From Desulfuromonadaceae bacterium (GTDB taxonomy: Bacteria; Desulfobacterota; Desulfuromonadia; Geobacterales; Pseudopelobacteraceae): 64,000 nt of DNA. Made by a program: the position numbers and the translations under genes. The stretch covers positions 23,429 through 87,428 of the forward strand of contig JAQUHA010000017.1 of NCBI GenBank assembly GCA_028683855.1. The letters run 5' to 3'. Within the stretch, counting starts at the first letter, position 1. Every line of letters starts with the position of its first letter. This document shows positions 47,221 through 57,740 of the stretch, one piece after another. The notes under the pieces are model-generated. The model had not been told where the DNA came from and did not search any database. It was given only the letters and a program-made list of their open reading frames with translations.

Positions 47221-47296
47221 GAGCCGCTAGCTCAGTCGGTAGAGCACCTGACTTTTAATCAGGTGGTCGTTGGTTCGACCCCAACGCGGCTCACCA
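47221..47296 (+). tRNA. tRNA-Lys (anticodon TTT)
   Basis: Complete cloverleaf: acceptor arms GAGCCGC and GCGGCTC, D arm GCTCAGTCGGTAGAGC, anticodon stem CCTGA/TCAGG with loop CTTTTAA (anticodon TTT at 47254-47256), T arm with GGTTCGACC, and an encoded CCA end. The discriminator base is A, as expected for lysine. It has its own promoter and terminator. Confidence 0.98.
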
Positions 47297-47303
47297 AACA
47301 TTA

Positions 47304-47343
47304 CGAGGGGGGTTACAGTATATGCTGTAACCCCCTCTTTTGT
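47304..47343 (+). terminator. Rho-independent terminator after tRNA-Lys
   Basis: GAGGGGGGTTACAG pairs with GCTGTAACCCCCTC (one bulged G), loop TATAT, followed by TTTTGTT. It lies 7 bases after the tRNA CCA. Confidence 0.9.
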
Positions 47344-47414
47344 TAAAAAAATGCTCAGTTTTGCCATAAATCATCCTCTACAAAACATCTCTGGCAATTA
47401 TAGCGGAACCTGAT

Positions 47415-49430
47415 ATGTCACTTTTTAATATTACGACAGAATATACACCCAGGGGAGACCAGCCTCTGGCTATCAATGAATTGGTTGAAGGGATTCTACG
47501 TGGTGACCGACACCAGACTCTGCTCGGAGTTACCGGCTCCGGCAAGACCTTTACGGTAGCGAACGTTATTGCGAAGACCTCTCGCCCTGCACTGGTTCTC
47601 GCACCCAACAAAACACTTGCTGCACAACTCTATGGTGAGTTTAGGGAGCTTTTCCCCGACAACGCCGTAGAATACTTCGTCTCCTACTATGATTATTATC
47701 AGCCGGAAGCATATATCCCGACAAGTGACACATTCATCGAAAAGGATTCAGCTATAAACGATGAAATAGACAAGATGAGACACTCTGCGACGAGAAGTCT
47801 TTTGACAAGGCGCGATGTCATAATTGTAGCCTCTGTCTCCTGCATTTATGGAATAGGCTCCCCTGAAGCATATCAGGAAATGCATATTTTCTTTCATCAG
47901 GGTGATAACTACGGTCGCGATGAGCTACTGCGCAAACTTATAGAAATTCAGTACGAGCGCAACGATATAGATTTTCATCGTGGTACATTCAGAGTCAGGG
48001 GAGATGTAATTGAAGTTTTTCCGGCCTACGACAGCGACCGTGCGCTGCGTATCGAGTTTTTCGGAGACGAAATAGAAGCAATAAACGAAATAGATCCTCT
48101 TCGTGGGCTTACACTCCAAAAGCTCTCAAAATGTGCCATTTATCCTGCATCCCATTATGTTTCATCAAAAGAGACCATGGAAAAAGCTGTCCTGCAGATC
48201 CGCAAGGATCTTGCTGAACGCATTCAATATTTCAGAACTCAAAATATGTTGCTTGAAGAGCAGAGGATCGAACAACGCACACTCTACGATCTTGAAATGA
48301 TGGAAGAAATGGGCTTCTGTCACGGCATTGAAAATTATTCACGCTATTTTGACGGCAGAAAACCGGGAGAAGCACCTTACACACTCATAGACTACTTTCC
48401 AGATGACTTCGTTCTGTTTATTGACGAGTCCCATATTACTGTCTCGCAGACAGGGGCTATGTATCGTGGCGACCGATCGAGGAAAGAGACTTTAGTGAAT
48501 TACGGCTTTAGGCTTCCGGCAGCGCTTGACAACCGCCCGCTCAATTTTCAGGAGTTTGAAGCTCGTATACGGCAAGCGGTTTATGTCTCGGCAACCCCGG
48601 CAGATTACGAACTGGAGGCAAGCGGTGGTGTATTTGTAGAGCAGGTTATACGCCCAACCGGACTTGTCGACCCGATTATTGAAGTGCGCCCCGTTACTGC
48701 AGAAGCCGGCGGCTACGGTCAGGTGGATGATCTGCTCCATGAGGTAAGAGAGACGGTTAATCGTGGCGAACGTGTCCTTATAACAACGCTTACCAAAAGA
48801 ATGTCCGAAGAGCTGACAAATTATTACAGAGAGCTTGGCGTAAGAATCAGATACCTTCATTCGGATATAGTAACAATTGAACGAATGCAGATTATTCGTG
48901 ACCTTCGTATGGGTGAATTTGATGTTCTTGTAGGGATTAACCTTTTACGCGAGGGGCTGGATCTGCCTGAGGTTTCTCTTGTTGCTGTACTGGATGCCGA
49001 CAAGGAGGGATTTCTCCGTTCACAGCGTTCACTCATACAGACCTGCGGTCGAGCTGCGCGTAACATCAATGGTCGGGTACTTATGTATGGAGACTGCATA
49101 ACCAGATCAATGCAAGCCTGCATTGATGAAACTGGGCGACGACGGACTAAACAGCTCGCCTACAATGAGGAATATGGGATAACAGCTGAAACTGTTAAAA
49201 AAGGGCTCCGTAGTATTCTCGAATCAATTGAAGAGAAAGATTACTTCACACAGCCTGTCGTGGTTGCCGAATCGAATGAAGATTATGTTACCCCTAAACA
49301 GATTCCCAAACTTGTAAAAAAACTTCGAAAAGAGATGCTGGCGGCAGCTAAAGAGTTAGATTTCGAGAAGGCAGCCGAACTGCGAGACCGTGTGAAAAAA
49401 CTTGAAGGGATGGAGTTGGCGTTAAGATAG
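47415..49430 (+). CDS. uvrB: Excinuclease ABC subunit UvrB
   Basis: UvrB is the damage-verifying helicase-like subunit of nucleotide excision repair that recruits UvrC. The 671-residue product is full length: Walker [13 protein letters not shown] near residue 40, the beta-hairpin region with [12 protein letters not shown], helicase motifs LFIDESH and GRAARN, and a C-terminal UVR domain ([20 protein letters not shown]) that contacts UvrC. The start has a modest GGAA ribosome site. uvrC is elsewhere in the window. A strong bidirectional terminator follows. Confidence 0.97.
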   Translation: MSLFNITTEYTPRGDQPLAINELVEGILRGDRHQTLLGVTGSGKTFTVANVIAKTSRPALVLAPNKTLAAQLYGEFRELFPDNAVEYFVSYYDYYQPEAYIPTSDTFIEKDSAINDEIDKMRHSATRSLLTRRDVIIVASVSCIYGIGSPEAYQEMHIFFHQGDNYGRDELLRKLIEIQYERNDIDFHRGTFRVRGDVIEVFPAYDSDRALRIEFFGDEIEAINEIDPLRGLTLQKLSKCAIYPASHYVSSKETMEKAVLQIRKDLAERIQYFRTQNMLLEEQRIEQRTLYDLEMMEEMGFCHGIENYSRYFDGRKPGEAPYTLIDYFPDDFVLFIDESHITVSQTGAMYRGDRSRKETLVNYGFRLPAALDNRPLNFQEFEARIRQAVYVSATPADYELEASGGVFVEQVIRPTGLVDPIIEVRPVTAEAGGYGQVDDLLHEVRETVNRGERVLITTLTKRMSEELTNYYRELGVRIRYLHSDIVTIERMQIIRDLRMGEFDVLVGINLLREGLDLPEVSLVAVLDADKEGFLRSQRSLIQTCGRAARNINGRVLMYGDCITRSMQACIDETGRRRTKQLAYNEEYGITAETVKKGLRSILESIEEKDYFTQPVVVAESNEDYVTPKQIPKLVKKLRKEMLAAAKELDFEKAAELRDRVKKLEGMELALR

Positions 49431-49451
49431 CTTTAAATGAACTTAAAATCC

Positions 49452-49494
49452 AAAAAATACGGGGTGATGCAGATGCATTACCCCGTATTTAATT
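49452..49494. terminator. Bidirectional terminator between uvrB and cytochrome c7 gene
   Basis: A 16-bp stem (49455-49470 with 49475-49490, one G-T pair, AGAT loop) is flanked by an A-run on the left and Ts on the right, so it can end both the forward uvrB transcript and the minus-strand cytochrome transcript. Confidence 0.9.
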
Positions 49495-49514
49495 AAGCAT
49501 TTTGATTCAAAAAC

Positions 49515-49796
49515 CTATTTTTTGTGGCACTCTTTGCAGGAAGTAGGTCCTTTTTTCATTTCAGAGTGGCAACCTTTACAGGTTTTGTGCGCCCAATCCT
49601 TGCTCTTTTCAGCAATTTTGCCAGGACCTGCAGAGTGACATTTTTTGCAATCTTTCAGCTCTTCAACGTGCTTTTTGTGGTTGAAGGATACTTTGCCCAT
49701 GGATGCCGGAAGCTCGATCATTTCCGGTGCTGCGAAAGCTGCTCCTGCAAAAGCGGTAACTGCGAACATTGCTACAACTGCGCTGATTTTTTTCAT
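49515..49796 (-). CDS. ppcA: Periplasmic triheme cytochrome c7 (PpcA family)
   Basis: PpcA-type cytochromes carry electrons across the periplasm from the inner membrane to outer-membrane reductases in metal-reducing Geobacter relatives. The 93-residue precursor has a signal peptide (AVTAFAGAAFA, cleavage before APEM), leaving about 70 residues. Three CxxCH haem sites are present (CKKCH, CKGCH, CKECH), plus the distal histidines in FNHKKH and WAHKTC. The spacing and KKGPT segment match G. sulfurreducens PpcA closely. GGGAG precedes the ATG. It is a single-gene unit with its own terminator. Which of the paralogues (PpcA-E) it equals cannot be told. Confidence 0.95.
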   Translation of the reverse strand: MKKISAVVAMFAVTAFAGAAFAAPEMIELPASMGKVSFNHKKHVEELKDCKKCHSAGPGKIAEKSKDWAHKTCKGCHSEMKKGPTSCKECHKK

Positions 49797-50064
49797 CTGT
49801 GAATTCTCCCTTTTTGTTTTTTACTGCGCTATAACGCAGAAGTGATATTTTACCCAAATATATGTTATATAGCTCGAGGTTGATTTAGCATATTGATTGC
49901 CAAACTGCAAGAAGAAATACAACCAGCGGTTTTTAAAGAGGAATTTACCAAAGCTATAAATATTGCTTGAATTTATTACCTTATTTAGGGCAGAGTTAAC
50001 CGTTTTTGAAGCATTCCAACCTTGTCAAAATATATAACTCCAACCGGATAGAGGAGACTTTAAT

Positions 50065-50505
50065 ATGTGCATTAGGCAAAACAGAAAAGGATTTACACTC
50101 ATCGAGATAATGGTTGTAATTGTTATACTGGCACTATTGGCTGCACTTGTTGCCCCCAAACTTATGGGGCGTACTGATGATGCCAAGATTACCGATGCAC
50201 AGGTGCAGATAAAAAATATCGAAACAGCTCTGAAGCTTTATAAACTCGATAACGGCTACTACCCTACAACCGAGCAGGGTCTAGGGGCGCTGATTTCAAA
50301 ACCGACTGTTGGTGTAATACCGAAAGGGTACAAAGATGGCGGTTACCTCGAAAGTAAAAAGATACCAAAAGACCCCTGGAGCAATGACTATCTATATATT
50401 TCTCCCGGAGAACATGGAGATTATGACCTCTTTTCCTACGGCTTTGATGGCGCAAAAGGTGGGGAAGGGAAGAATGCCGACATAACAAGCTGGGACACTA
50501 AATAA
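50065..50505 (+). CDS. gspG: Type II secretion major pseudopilin GspG
   Basis: GspG forms the pseudopilus of type II secretion. The 146-residue product has a short leader cleaved by prepilin peptidase (RKG9 before FTLIE, with Glu14 at mature +5), the hydrophobic helix [20 protein letters not shown], and the GspG-specific [33 protein letters not shown] and calcium-site [12 protein letters not shown] segments. GAGGAG precedes the ATG. It stands alone: no other gsp gene is nearby, and genes on both sides are unrelated, so it is an orphan or detached copy. Confidence 0.93.
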   Translation: MCIRQNRKGFTLIEIMVVIVILALLAALVAPKLMGRTDDAKITDAQVQIKNIETALKLYKLDNGYYPTTEQGLGALISKPTVGVIPKGYKDGGYLESKKIPKDPWSNDYLYISPGEHGDYDLFSYGFDGAKGGEGKNADITSWDTK

Positions 50506-50526
50506 ACCTAATATTCAGAATATTAG

Positions 50527-50554
50527 TTGATATTTTGTGAATCTGCGCTATAGT
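50527..50554 (+). promoter_or_regulatory. Candidate sigma-70 promoter for ppdK
   Basis: TTGATA at 50527-50532, 16-base spacer, TATAGT at 50549-50554, leaving a 5' leader of about 85 bases. An AT-rich palindrome (CTAATATTCAGAATATTAG, 50509-50527) touches the -35 box and could be an operator. Confidence 0.5.
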
Positions 50555-50647
50555 CTGATCCTCTAAATGGTTATTTTTATTGTGAATAAACGTTTTTAGC
50601 GAGTGTAAACCTCTCGTTAATTATTATAATTCTGAGGAGGCAGTATA

Positions 50648-53299
50648 ATGACGCAGAAGTTCGTGTATTTCTTTGGTAACGGTCAGGCTGAAGGTCGGGC
50701 TGATATGAAAAATCTGTTGGGTGGCAAAGGGGCAAATCTGGCTGAAATGACCAGTATCGGTCTCCCGGTCCCCCCCGGCTTCACTTTAAGCACAGAAGTA
50801 TGTACCGAGTATTATAAGAACGACAGCAAATATCCCGCCTCTCTGGCTGCAGAAGTAAACAGCCATCTGTCACAAGTTGAAACCATCATGGAGCGTAAAT
50901 TCGGGGATGCCGCCAATCCTCTGCTGGTTTCTGTCCGTTCCGGCGCCCGCGCTTCAATGCCCGGCATGATGGATACAGTTCTCAATCTTGGATTGAACGA
51001 CATCACGGTACAGGGTGTAATCGCACAGAGCGGCGATGAGCGCTTTGCATACGATGCCTACCGTCGCTTTGTACAGATGTACTCAGACGTTGTTATGGGA
51101 ATGGATAAGCACACACTTGAACATCTTCTGGAACAGAAAAAAGAAGAGAGGGGTGTCCATCTCGATACGGAACTGACCGCAACCGACTGGAAGGATCTCG
51201 TTGCCGCTTTCAAGGCAAAAATAATCGAGGAGCTTGGGGTCCCATTTCCGGAAGATCCTATGGATCAGTTGTGGGGGGCAATCGGAGCTGTCTTTGGTTC
51301 GTGGATGAACCAACGCGCCATCACCTACAGAAAGCTGAATAATATACCTGCAGAGTGGGGTACTGCCGTTAATGTTCAATCAATGGTTTACGGCAATATG
51401 GGAAATGACTGTGCAACCGGTGTTGCCTTTACGCGTGATCCATCAACCGGGGAGAATTACTTCTACGGAGAGTATCTGGTTAATGCCCAGGGGGAGGATG
51501 TAGTTGCCGGCATTCGCACACCACAACCGATAAACCGGGCTAAAGAGACAAACCTGCCGCCAATGGAAGAGGTTTTGCCGGAATGCTACAAACAGCTGGT
51601 GTCAATTCGCTCCATCCTTGAAAAGCATTACAAAGATATGCAGGACATAGAGTTCACCATTGAAAAAGGCAAACTCTTCATGCTGCAGACACGTAACGGC
51701 AAGAGAACCGCTCCGGCTGCGATAAAGATTGCTGTGGATATGGTCGCTGAGGGGCTGATTGACGAAAAAACAGCCGTAAAACGTGTTGCACCGGAACAGC
51801 TTGACCAGCTTCTCCACCCATCTCTCGACCCGAAAGCAAAGAAAGATATTATAGCAAAAGGTCTGCCGGCTTCACCGGGCGCCGTTTCGGGTTCAGTTGT
51901 ATTTACCGCCGACGAAGCAGAATCAGAGGCAAAAACAGGGCGTAAGGTAATTTTGGTACGTATTGAAACATCACCTGAAGATATTCACGGAATGCATGCA
52001 GCTCAGGGAATACTTACCGCTCGTGGCGGAATGACATCACACGCTGCAGTAGTTGCACGCGGTATGGGAAAATGCTGTGTAGCCGGATGCGGTGATATAA
52101 AAGTGGACTACGCCAATCAATGCTTCACAGCAAAAAACGGGGTGGTAGTTAAGAAAGGTGATGTAATAACTCTGGACGGGACGCAGGGAGATGTAATACT
52201 CGGCGCTGTAGCGACTGTCACAGCTCAATTAACAGGTGATTTTAATACGTTAATGGGGTGGGTGGACGGAATACGCCGCCTCAAGGTACGCACAAATGCT
52301 GACACCCCGCACGATGCAAAGGTAGCACGTCAGTTCGGCGCAGAAGGTATAGGCTTGTGCCGTACTGAACATATGTTTTTCGATGCTGAGAGAATCGCCG
52401 CAGTTCGCGAGATGATTCTTTCCGAAGAGCTTGAGGGGAGAGAGCAGGCGCTTGCCAAAATCCTCCCCATGCAGAAGGGTGATTTTGTCGGTCTTTTCCG
52501 CGAAATGAAAGGGCTGCCCGTTACAATACGCCTACTTGATCCGCCTCTACACGAATTCCTGCCGCAGGAAGCAAAAGACATTGAAGAGCTGAGCAGGACC
52601 ATGCACGTCCCTATCAATGCTCTTAAACATAAGATAGAAACGCTGCATGAGTTCAATCCCATGCTTGGACATCGCGGATGCCGCCTCGGCATTACCTATC
52701 CCGAAATCTATAATATGCAGGTCACAGCAATAATGGAAGCCGCCTGTGAACTGGTTAAAAACGAAGGGTTCAGTATTGTACCGGAAATCATGATCCCTCT
52801 TATAGCAACAGTTAAAGAGCTGTCAGTTCTAAAACAGAATGCTGTAAAAATCTGCGACGAGATTATCACACGTTACGGGGTCAAAGTGGAGTATCTGATC
52901 GGAACAATGATTGAGTTGCCACGCGCAGCCCTCACAGCCGACGAAATAGCTGTTGAGGCGGAATTCTTCTCCTTCGGCACTAACGACCTGACCCAGACAA
53001 CATTCGGACTGTCACGCGATGATGCGGGCAAGTTCCTCCCGTTCTATGTTGACAATGGAATACTGCCTGAAGACCCGTTTGTATCACTTGACCAGACCGG
53101 CGTAGGCAAACTGGTAAAAATGGCTTGTGAACTTGGGCGGTCAACTCGTCCCGGAATTAAGCTCGGCATCTGTGGCGAACATGGCGGAGACCCATCGTCC
53201 GTAATTTACTGTCACAATGTTGGGCTTGATTATGTTTCCTGCTCTCCGTTCCGTGTCCCAATCGCAAGGTTGGCTGCCGCACACGCGGTGCTCGGCTAG
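50648..53299 (+). CDS. ppdK: Pyruvate, phosphate dikinase
   Basis: PPDK interconverts pyruvate, ATP and phosphate with phosphoenolpyruvate, AMP and pyrophosphate, a key gluconeogenic or energy-saving step in acetate-fed anaerobes. The 883-residue product shows the N-terminal ATP-grasp domain ([36 protein letters not shown]), the phosphorylated His465 in [13 protein letters not shown], and the C-terminal PEP-binding barrel ([40 protein letters not shown]). GAGGAGG precedes the ATG. Length is normal. A long perfect hairpin terminates it. Confidence 0.97.
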   Translation: MTQKFVYFFGNGQAEGRADMKNLLGGKGANLAEMTSIGLPVPPGFTLSTEVCTEYYKNDSKYPASLAAEVNSHLSQVETIMERKFGDAANPLLVSVRSGARASMPGMMDTVLNLGLNDITVQGVIAQSGDERFAYDAYRRFVQMYSDVVMGMDKHTLEHLLEQKKEERGVHLDTELTATDWKDLVAAFKAKIIEELGVPFPEDPMDQLWGAIGAVFGSWMNQRAITYRKLNNIPAEWGTAVNVQSMVYGNMGNDCATGVAFTRDPSTGENYFYGEYLVNAQGEDVVAGIRTPQPINRAKETNLPPMEEVLPECYKQLVSIRSILEKHYKDMQDIEFTIEKGKLFMLQTRNGKRTAPAAIKIAVDMVAEGLIDEKTAVKRVAPEQLDQLLHPSLDPKAKKDIIAKGLPASPGAVSGSVVFTADEAESEAKTGRKVILVRIETSPEDIHGMHAAQGILTARGGMTSHAAVVARGMGKCCVAGCGDIKVDYANQCFTAKNGVVVKKGDVITLDGTQGDVILGAVATVTAQLTGDFNTLMGWVDGIRRLKVRTNADTPHDAKVARQFGAEGIGLCRTEHMFFDAERIAAVREMILSEELEGREQALAKILPMQKGDFVGLFREMKGLPVTIRLLDPPLHEFLPQEAKDIEELSRTMHVPINALKHKIETLHEFNPMLGHRGCRLGITYPEIYNMQVTAIMEAACELVKNEGFSIVPEIMIPLIATVKELSVLKQNAVKICDEIITRYGVKVEYLIGTMIELPRAALTADEIAVEAEFFSFGTNDLTQTTFGLSRDDAGKFLPFYVDNGILPEDPFVSLDQTGVGKLVKMACELGRSTRPGIKLGICGEHGGDPSSVIYCHNVGLDYVSCSPFRVPIARLAAAHAVLG

Positions 53300-53340
53300 C
53301 AGAGGGTATAAAGAGCTACCCTCCGATACAGCTTGAAACA

Positions 53341-53388
53341 ACAAAAAGTCCGTTTACCCTTGATTAAGTGAGTAAACGGACTTTTTGT
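53341..53388. terminator. Bidirectional terminator after ppdK
   Basis: Perfect 17-bp inverted repeat (53341-53357 and 53372-53388) with A-rich left and T-rich right flanks, lying between convergent ppdK and the thiamine operon. Confidence 0.92.
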
Positions 53389-53417
53389 CTTTTGTTGAAA
53401 CCGGCTGAAACAGATAT

Positions 53418-54356
53418 TTATATTTTGCACCCCTGCCAGCTTCCACGTCTGGTCAACTCATTGACTATCGCAAACCACATCTGATTGTTTTTCAACCCCC
53501 ATCGAGGTGCAACAGCAATATCAAGAGGGGCAGAACCGTAAAGTCGCTGAATGGAGATATGCTGTGGAAGCCGCTCAATAAAATCAGCCGCCGTCTCTAT
53601 GTATGCCTGCAAAGACAAGGGTACAAATTCACCTCTCCTGTACATATCGGCAAGCTCTGTACCTTCAACAGCGTGGAGTTGATGAAGCTTTACCGAATCA
53701 ACCGGGAGTTTTGCCATAAGATCAGCCGTATCCATAAACTGTTGCGCAGTTTCCCCCGGAAATCCACAGATAAGGTGGCTGCATAAATCCAGATTTCTTC
53801 CGGCTGCCCGATGAACAGCAGCAATGAAATCATCCAGAGTGTGTCCACGATTGATTCGCTTCAAAGTCCCGTCATCCATTGACTGCAGACCCAGTTCAAG
53901 GCAGACATACTTTGTCTGCGCCAACTCACTCAACAGGTCAAGAGCTTCATCACTCAAGGAGTCGGGTCTGGTCCCAACGGAGATACCTATTACGTCAGGA
54001 TGCTTCAGGGCACGACGATAAATATCTGACAGCAGTTTTACAGAACCGTAGGTGTTTGTGTATTTCTGAAAATATATTATGAATTTCTTAGAACCGAGTC
54101 TGAGTCGATGATAAGCCATACCGGCTTCCATCTGCTCCTCCATCGGCACAATAGATTTTGTATCTTTTGGGGAGAAAGATACATTGTTGCAGTATATGCA
54201 GCCGCCGATGCCTTTGCTCCCGTCACGATTCGGGCAGGTAAAACCGGCATCTACGTTGACTTTACTGACCCGCAGACCAAACCTGCGCCGCAGATAATAG
54301 CCGTAAGAGTTAATATGCAGTTGTGGGTGAATCAATCCGTCGGGAGTTTCAGGCAT
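53418..54356 (-). CDS. TIGR01212 family radical SAM protein (YhcC-like)
   Basis: A conserved radical SAM family of unproven reaction. The 312-residue product starts INSYGYYLRRRFGLRVSKVN, with the cluster motif CPNRDGSKGIGGCIYC (CxnCxxC spacing typical of TIGR01212, which differs from the classical CxxxCxxC), the FQKYTNTYG segment and VKLHQLHAVEGTELADMYRR. The start overlaps thiE by 8 bases, making it the last gene of the TPP-riboswitch operon. It is not ThiH or ThiC. Placement under thiamine control is noteworthy but does not by itself prove a role in thiamine synthesis. Confidence 0.88.
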   Translation of the reverse strand: MPETPDGLIHPQLHINSYGYYLRRRFGLRVSKVNVDAGFTCPNRDGSKGIGGCIYCNNVSFSPKDTKSIVPMEEQMEAGMAYHRLRLGSKKFIIYFQKYTNTYGSVKLLSDIYRRALKHPDVIGISVGTRPDSLSDEALDLLSELAQTKYVCLELGLQSMDDGTLKRINRGHTLDDFIAAVHRAAGRNLDLCSHLICGFPGETAQQFMDTADLMAKLPVDSVKLHQLHAVEGTELADMYRRGEFVPLSLQAYIETAADFIERLPQHISIQRLYGSAPLDIAVAPRWGLKNNQMWFAIVNELTRRGSWQGCKI

Positions 54357-54999
54357 ACTCTTCGATCTTTTTTATCAGGGATTGTGATACTGCGAAAGGA
54401 TCAGGGGAGTTTAGTACAGCCGAAATCAGAGCCACGCCATCAATGCCTGCAGAAAGCGTTTCAGTAATGTTTTCGAGCGAAATTCCTCCAAGTGCAATAA
54501 CAGGTACTTTAACCAGCTTCACCGCTGCTTCCAACTTCTTTATGCCGCATGGCAAGCCGTAAAGAGCTTTGGAGGGGGTGTAATGTACCGGACTGAAAGT
54601 TACAAAGTCAGCTCCGTCAGCTTCGGCTCTGAGAGCTTCATCTATGTTATGAGCGGAATAGCCGATAAACCTGTCCTGTCCAATAATACTGCGTACAATC
54701 GCTACAGGGAGACTTTTTACCCCGACATGAACACCGTCTGCCCCCACCGCAATTGCAATATCAGGGTGATCGTTGATTATAAGTCTTGCGTCAAAATCAA
54801 GAGTCAAGCGCCTCATCTCAGTGGCTAAACTGTATAACTCTCCAGGGGAGAGATCTTTTTCACGCAGCTGCACCGCTCTAACACCACCGGCAAGAGCGGA
54901 ACGAACCACTTCAAACAGCGACCTGCCGCCAGTCTGATGTCGATCCGTGATCAGATATAATTTAAAGTCATCTATCTGCTTCAAATATTTTTTATCCAA
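54349..54999 (-). CDS. thiE: Thiamine-phosphate synthase ThiE
   Basis: ThiE joins the hydroxymethylpyrimidine pyrophosphate and thiazole phosphate moieties. The 216-residue product has [22 protein letters not shown], the [20 protein letters not shown] (VHVG) stretch and [13 protein letters not shown] near the pyrophosphate site, with [10 protein letters not shown] following. The start is TTG at 54999, overlapping the thiG stop by 8 bases. No in-frame ATG lies near it, so coupling from thiG translation is likely. Confidence 0.94.
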   Translation of the reverse strand: MDKKYLKQIDDFKLYLITDRHQTGGRSLFEVVRSALAGGVRAVQLREKDLSPGELYSLATEMRRLTLDFDARLIINDHPDIAIAVGADGVHVGVKSLPVAIVRSIIGQDRFIGYSAHNIDEALRAEADGADFVTFSPVHYTPSKALYGLPCGIKKLEAAVKLVKVPVIALGGISLENITETLSAGIDGVALISAVLNSPDPFAVSQSLIKKIEEYA

Positions 55000-55771
55000 T
55001 CATCCCATCAAGCGGACTTGAAGCATTTGCATACAGTTTTCGCGGAATACGACCCGCCCTGTAGGAGAGTCGGCCTGCAATTACTGCAAGCTTCATAGCT
55101 TCCGCCATTGCTATTGGATCTTCTGCACCGGCTATTGCAGTATTCATAAGAACGCCTGCACACCCCAACTCCATCGCAATGGCGGCGTCGGAAGCACAAC
55201 CGACTCCTGCATCGACAATGACCGGTATTTTCACATTTTCAAGAATAATTTTTATATTGTACGGATTACGAATACCAAGACCACTGCCGATAGGTGCCCC
55301 GAGCGGCATAACTGCGGCGCAGCCAAGATCCTCCAGTTTTTTACACAAAATAACATCATCGCTGCAGTAGGGGAGCACTGTAAAGCCTTCCGCTATCAGT
55401 ATCCTGGCGGCTTTAAGCAGCTCTTCATTATCAGGAAAAAGGGTTTTCTCATCCCCCAACACTTCAAGCTTTACAAAATCTGACATACCGGCTTCACGCG
55501 CAAGCCGGCAGGTGCGTATCGCATCATCGGCAGTATAGCAACCGGCAGTATTGGGAAGCAGAGTGTATTTTTTAGTATCTATATAATCCAGCAGGGATTC
55601 TTTATTGCGATCAAGATTCACCCGCCGCACAGCAACTGTTATTATCTCAGCCCCTGAAACTTCCAAAGCCTTAGCAGTCTGCTCAAATGTAGCGTACTTA
55701 CCGGTTCCAACCATTAAACGAGATGTAAACTCACGTCCACCAACAACCCATTTATCTGCTGCCTCTGTCAT
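54992..55771 (-). CDS. thiG: Thiazole synthase ThiG
   Basis: ThiG builds the thiazole ring from deoxyxylulose phosphate, dehydroglycine and sulfur carried by ThiS. The 259-residue product has [37 protein letters not shown] with the Schiff-base lysine region, and the phosphate-binding [22 protein letters not shown] precedes the ATG. It lies 5 bases from thiS. The glycine-to-dehydroglycine enzyme (ThiH or ThiO) is not encoded here. Confidence 0.96.
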   Translation of the reverse strand: MTEAADKWVVGGREFTSRLMVGTGKYATFEQTAKALEVSGAEIITVAVRRVNLDRNKESLLDYIDTKKYTLLPNTAGCYTADDAIRTCRLAREAGMSDFVKLEVLGDEKTLFPDNEELLKAARILIAEGFTVLPYCSDDVILCKKLEDLGCAAVMPLGAPIGSGLGIRNPYNIKIILENVKIPVIVDAGVGCASDAAIAMELGCAGVLMNTAIAGAEDPIAMAEAMKLAVIAGRLSYRAGRIPRKLYANASSPLDGMIG

Positions 55772-55776
55772 AACAG

Positions 55777-55977
55777 TTATCCTCCGCCAACAAAATGAAC
55801 AATCTCTATTTTATCATCCGCAGACAAAAGCTGCTTATCATAATCACTTTTGGGAACAATATCCGTATTCAGCTCAACCGCCACACGCTCGCGCTTTATA
55901 TCCAACTGCAAAAGAAGTGTTGCCACAGTTGCATTATCGGAAACTTCAAAGGGGTCACCGTTCAGAACAATTAACAC
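55777..55977 (-). CDS. thiS: Sulfur carrier protein ThiS
   Basis: ThiS is the small ubiquitin-like sulfur donor, adenylated and thiocarboxylated at its C-terminal glycine. The 66-residue product has the [18 protein letters not shown] beta-grasp start and ends VHFVGGG, supplying the required Gly-Gly. The start codon is GTG immediately after an AAGGAGGT ribosome site. It is the first gene behind the riboswitch terminator. Confidence 0.94.
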   Translation of the reverse strand: MLIVLNGDPFEVSDNATVATLLLQLDIKRERVAVELNTDIVPKSDYDKQLLSADDKIEIVHFVGGG

Positions 55978-55994
55978 ACTACCTCCTTAAACGG

Positions 55995-56015
55995 AAAAAA
56001 CCGCAACAGCGGCTT
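55995..56015 (-). terminator. Attenuator hairpin of the thiamine operon leader
   Basis: On the minus strand CCGC-TGTT-GCGG followed by TTTTTT, just before the thiS ribosome site. The GTTGCG in it can instead pair with CGCAAC next to the end of the TPP aptamer (complement of 56034-56039), giving a plausible antiterminator switch. Confidence 0.7.
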
Positions 56016-56037
56016 GAATTAGCAAATCAATCGGTTG

Positions 56038-56118
56038 CGCTTCCCTACGCCGGTATTACCCGGATCAGGTACAAAGGGTCACGGCATACACCGCTCTCAG
56101 TCGAAACTCCCCCAGCTT
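56038..56118 (-). promoter_or_regulatory. TPP (THI-box) riboswitch
   Basis: On the minus strand the aptamer runs from GGGGGAG through CTGAGAG, GACCCTTTGTACCTGATC, GGGTAATACCGGCGTAGGGA to AAGC. These are the conserved THI-box elements in the correct order and spacing. It sits between a sigma-70 promoter and the attenuator hairpin ahead of thiS, so thiamine pyrophosphate would shut off thiS-thiG-thiE and the radical SAM gene by early termination. Confidence 0.96.
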
Positions 56119-56125
56119 TCTGGGT

Positions 56126-56154
56126 AAATTAGATTATTGCCGCTCCCCTGTCAA
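56126..56154 (-). promoter_or_regulatory. Sigma-70 promoter for the thiamine operon
   Basis: Minus strand TTGACA (complement of 56149-56154), 17-base spacer, TAATTT (complement of 56126-56131). Transcription would start about 56119, right at the 5' edge of the riboswitch. Confidence 0.72.
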
Positions 56155-56252
56155 TCCAATTTTGGATTTTGTCGCTTTATGGACAGTCGAACCAAGTGAG
56201 TTAAAGCGACTCTCGACAAATCATCTATCTCTCTGTAGATTAAGCTCAAACC

Positions 56253-56281
56253 TTGACTTAGAAAATTGCAGGACGTACTAT
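56253..56281 (+). promoter_or_regulatory. Sigma-70 promoter for protoporphyrinogen oxidase gene
   Basis: TTGACT at 56253-56258, 17-base spacer, TACTAT at 56276-56281, 38 bases upstream of the chosen ATG. Its position also excludes the upstream in-frame ATG at 56292 only weakly. Confidence 0.6.
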
Positions 56282-56318
56282 CGCCAACCGTATGAGAATA
56301 AAAACAAGAAGGGTAAAA

Positions 56319-57740
56319 ATGAAAAAAATATTAATCGTAGGTGGTGGAATATCCGGCCTTGCAACCGCCTGGCTGCTGCGCTCAAAAGCGGAGGCTGCCG
56401 GTGAAGAACTGCATATAACACTACTCGAAAAGGATGATAAGCCCGGTGGGAAAATACGAAGCATAAAAGCGGAGGGGTATACCTGTGAATGGGGTCCTAA
56501 CGGCTTTCTTGACAGTAAGCCGCAAACTCTAAATCTGTGCAGATCGATTGGAATCGAAAGCAGTCTGCATCGGAGCAATGATAACGCACGAAAACGCTTT
56601 ATTTATTCAGGAGGAGAGCTTCACCAGCTACCTGACGGTGCACCGGCTTTTCTAAAAAGCCGCCTGATCTCCCTCCCCGGTAAATTACGACTTGCACTCG
56701 AACCTACTCCGTTTATTTCTGCATCACCTGCGGATGTTGATGAGACTCTTGCCGATTTCGGTCGTCGACGCCTTGGAAGTGAAGCTCTTGACAAGCTTAT
56801 TGCACCTATGGTTTCAGGGATATTTGCCGGTGATCCCGAGACTATGTCACTTATCTCCTGCTTTCCGCGAATTGCCGAACTTGAACGGGAGTATGGCGGT
56901 TTGATCCGTGCCATGATAATGCTTGCAAAAAAGAAAAAGAGAGATATTGCAGAAGGAAAGGTTGTATCGAGCGCTGCCGGCCCAGGTGGAGTACTTACTT
57001 CATTCAGGGATGGCATACAATTCCTATCCGATGCACTAACCTCCTCGCTTGGAGAAATCGTAAACTCATCTGTTACAGTCAACTCTATAACCGCACAAAA
57101 GGACGACACCTACCTTGTAACGTCCGAAAATGGCGGCATTTATGAGGCTGATGTTCTGATTATGGCTACCCCCGCATACGCAACCGCAAAGATACTGTCA
57201 GGACTTGACTACAAAATAAGCGGAGTTCTGGAGCAGATTCCATACGCAAGTATGACTGTTGTCTGTTTTGGATACAGTCGCAACCAGATAAACAGCTCTC
57301 TCGATGGTTTTGGTTATCTTATCCCTAAAAAGGAGGGTCGTAATACTCTTGGAACTCTGTGGGACTCCAGTATGTTCGAGAATCGTGCTGCGGAAGGCAA
57401 AGTGCTTCTCCGAAGTATGATGGGTGGTGCCTGCTTCCCCGATTATATCAAATTAAGTGACGATGAAGTTACTACCAGAGTGGAAGAAGATCTGAGGATG
57501 ACAATGGGGATTGATTCGGCACCTGAATTTGTAAGAATATTCAGACACCCGCAAGCTATCCCGCAGTATACGGTTGGGCATGGTTCCAGGCTTGATAAAC
57601 TCGAAAAACAACTAAAAGAGAACCGTGGATTGATTCTTACCGGCAACTCTTATCGCGGGATAGGCTTAAACGACTGTGTCGCTGCAGCCGAACGAGCTGC
57701 AGATGAAGCCCTGAAATTTCTTATTGATTCTACGAAATAA
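56319..57740 (+). CDS. hemG: Protoporphyrinogen oxidase (HemY type)
   Basis: Oxidises protoporphyrinogen IX to protoporphyrin IX in haem synthesis, consistent with a cytochrome-rich organism. The 473-residue product has the FAD-binding N-terminus ([17 protein letters not shown]), [32 protein letters not shown], and the C-terminal FAD motif [20 protein letters not shown]. The frame opens at 56292, but ATG 56319 is chosen because AAGGGT precedes it and the flavin motif then starts at residue 4. This oxygen-dependent-type fold occurs in anaerobes too. It ends 11 bases inside the convergent tyrS. Confidence 0.93.
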   Translation: MKKILIVGGGISGLATAWLLRSKAEAAGEELHITLLEKDDKPGGKIRSIKAEGYTCEWGPNGFLDSKPQTLNLCRSIGIESSLHRSNDNARKRFIYSGGELHQLPDGAPAFLKSRLISLPGKLRLALEPTPFISASPADVDETLADFGRRRLGSEALDKLIAPMVSGIFAGDPETMSLISCFPRIAELEREYGGLIRAMIMLAKKKKRDIAEGKVVSSAAGPGGVLTSFRDGIQFLSDALTSSLGEIVNSSVTVNSITAQKDDTYLVTSENGGIYEADVLIMATPAYATAKILSGLDYKISGVLEQIPYASMTVVCFGYSRNQINSSLDGFGYLIPKKEGRNTLGTLWDSSMFENRAAEGKVLLRSMMGGACFPDYIKLSDDEVTTRVEEDLRMTMGIDSAPEFVRIFRHPQAIPQYTVGHGSRLDKLEKQLKENRGLILTGNSYRGIGLNDCVAAAERAADEALKFLIDSTK

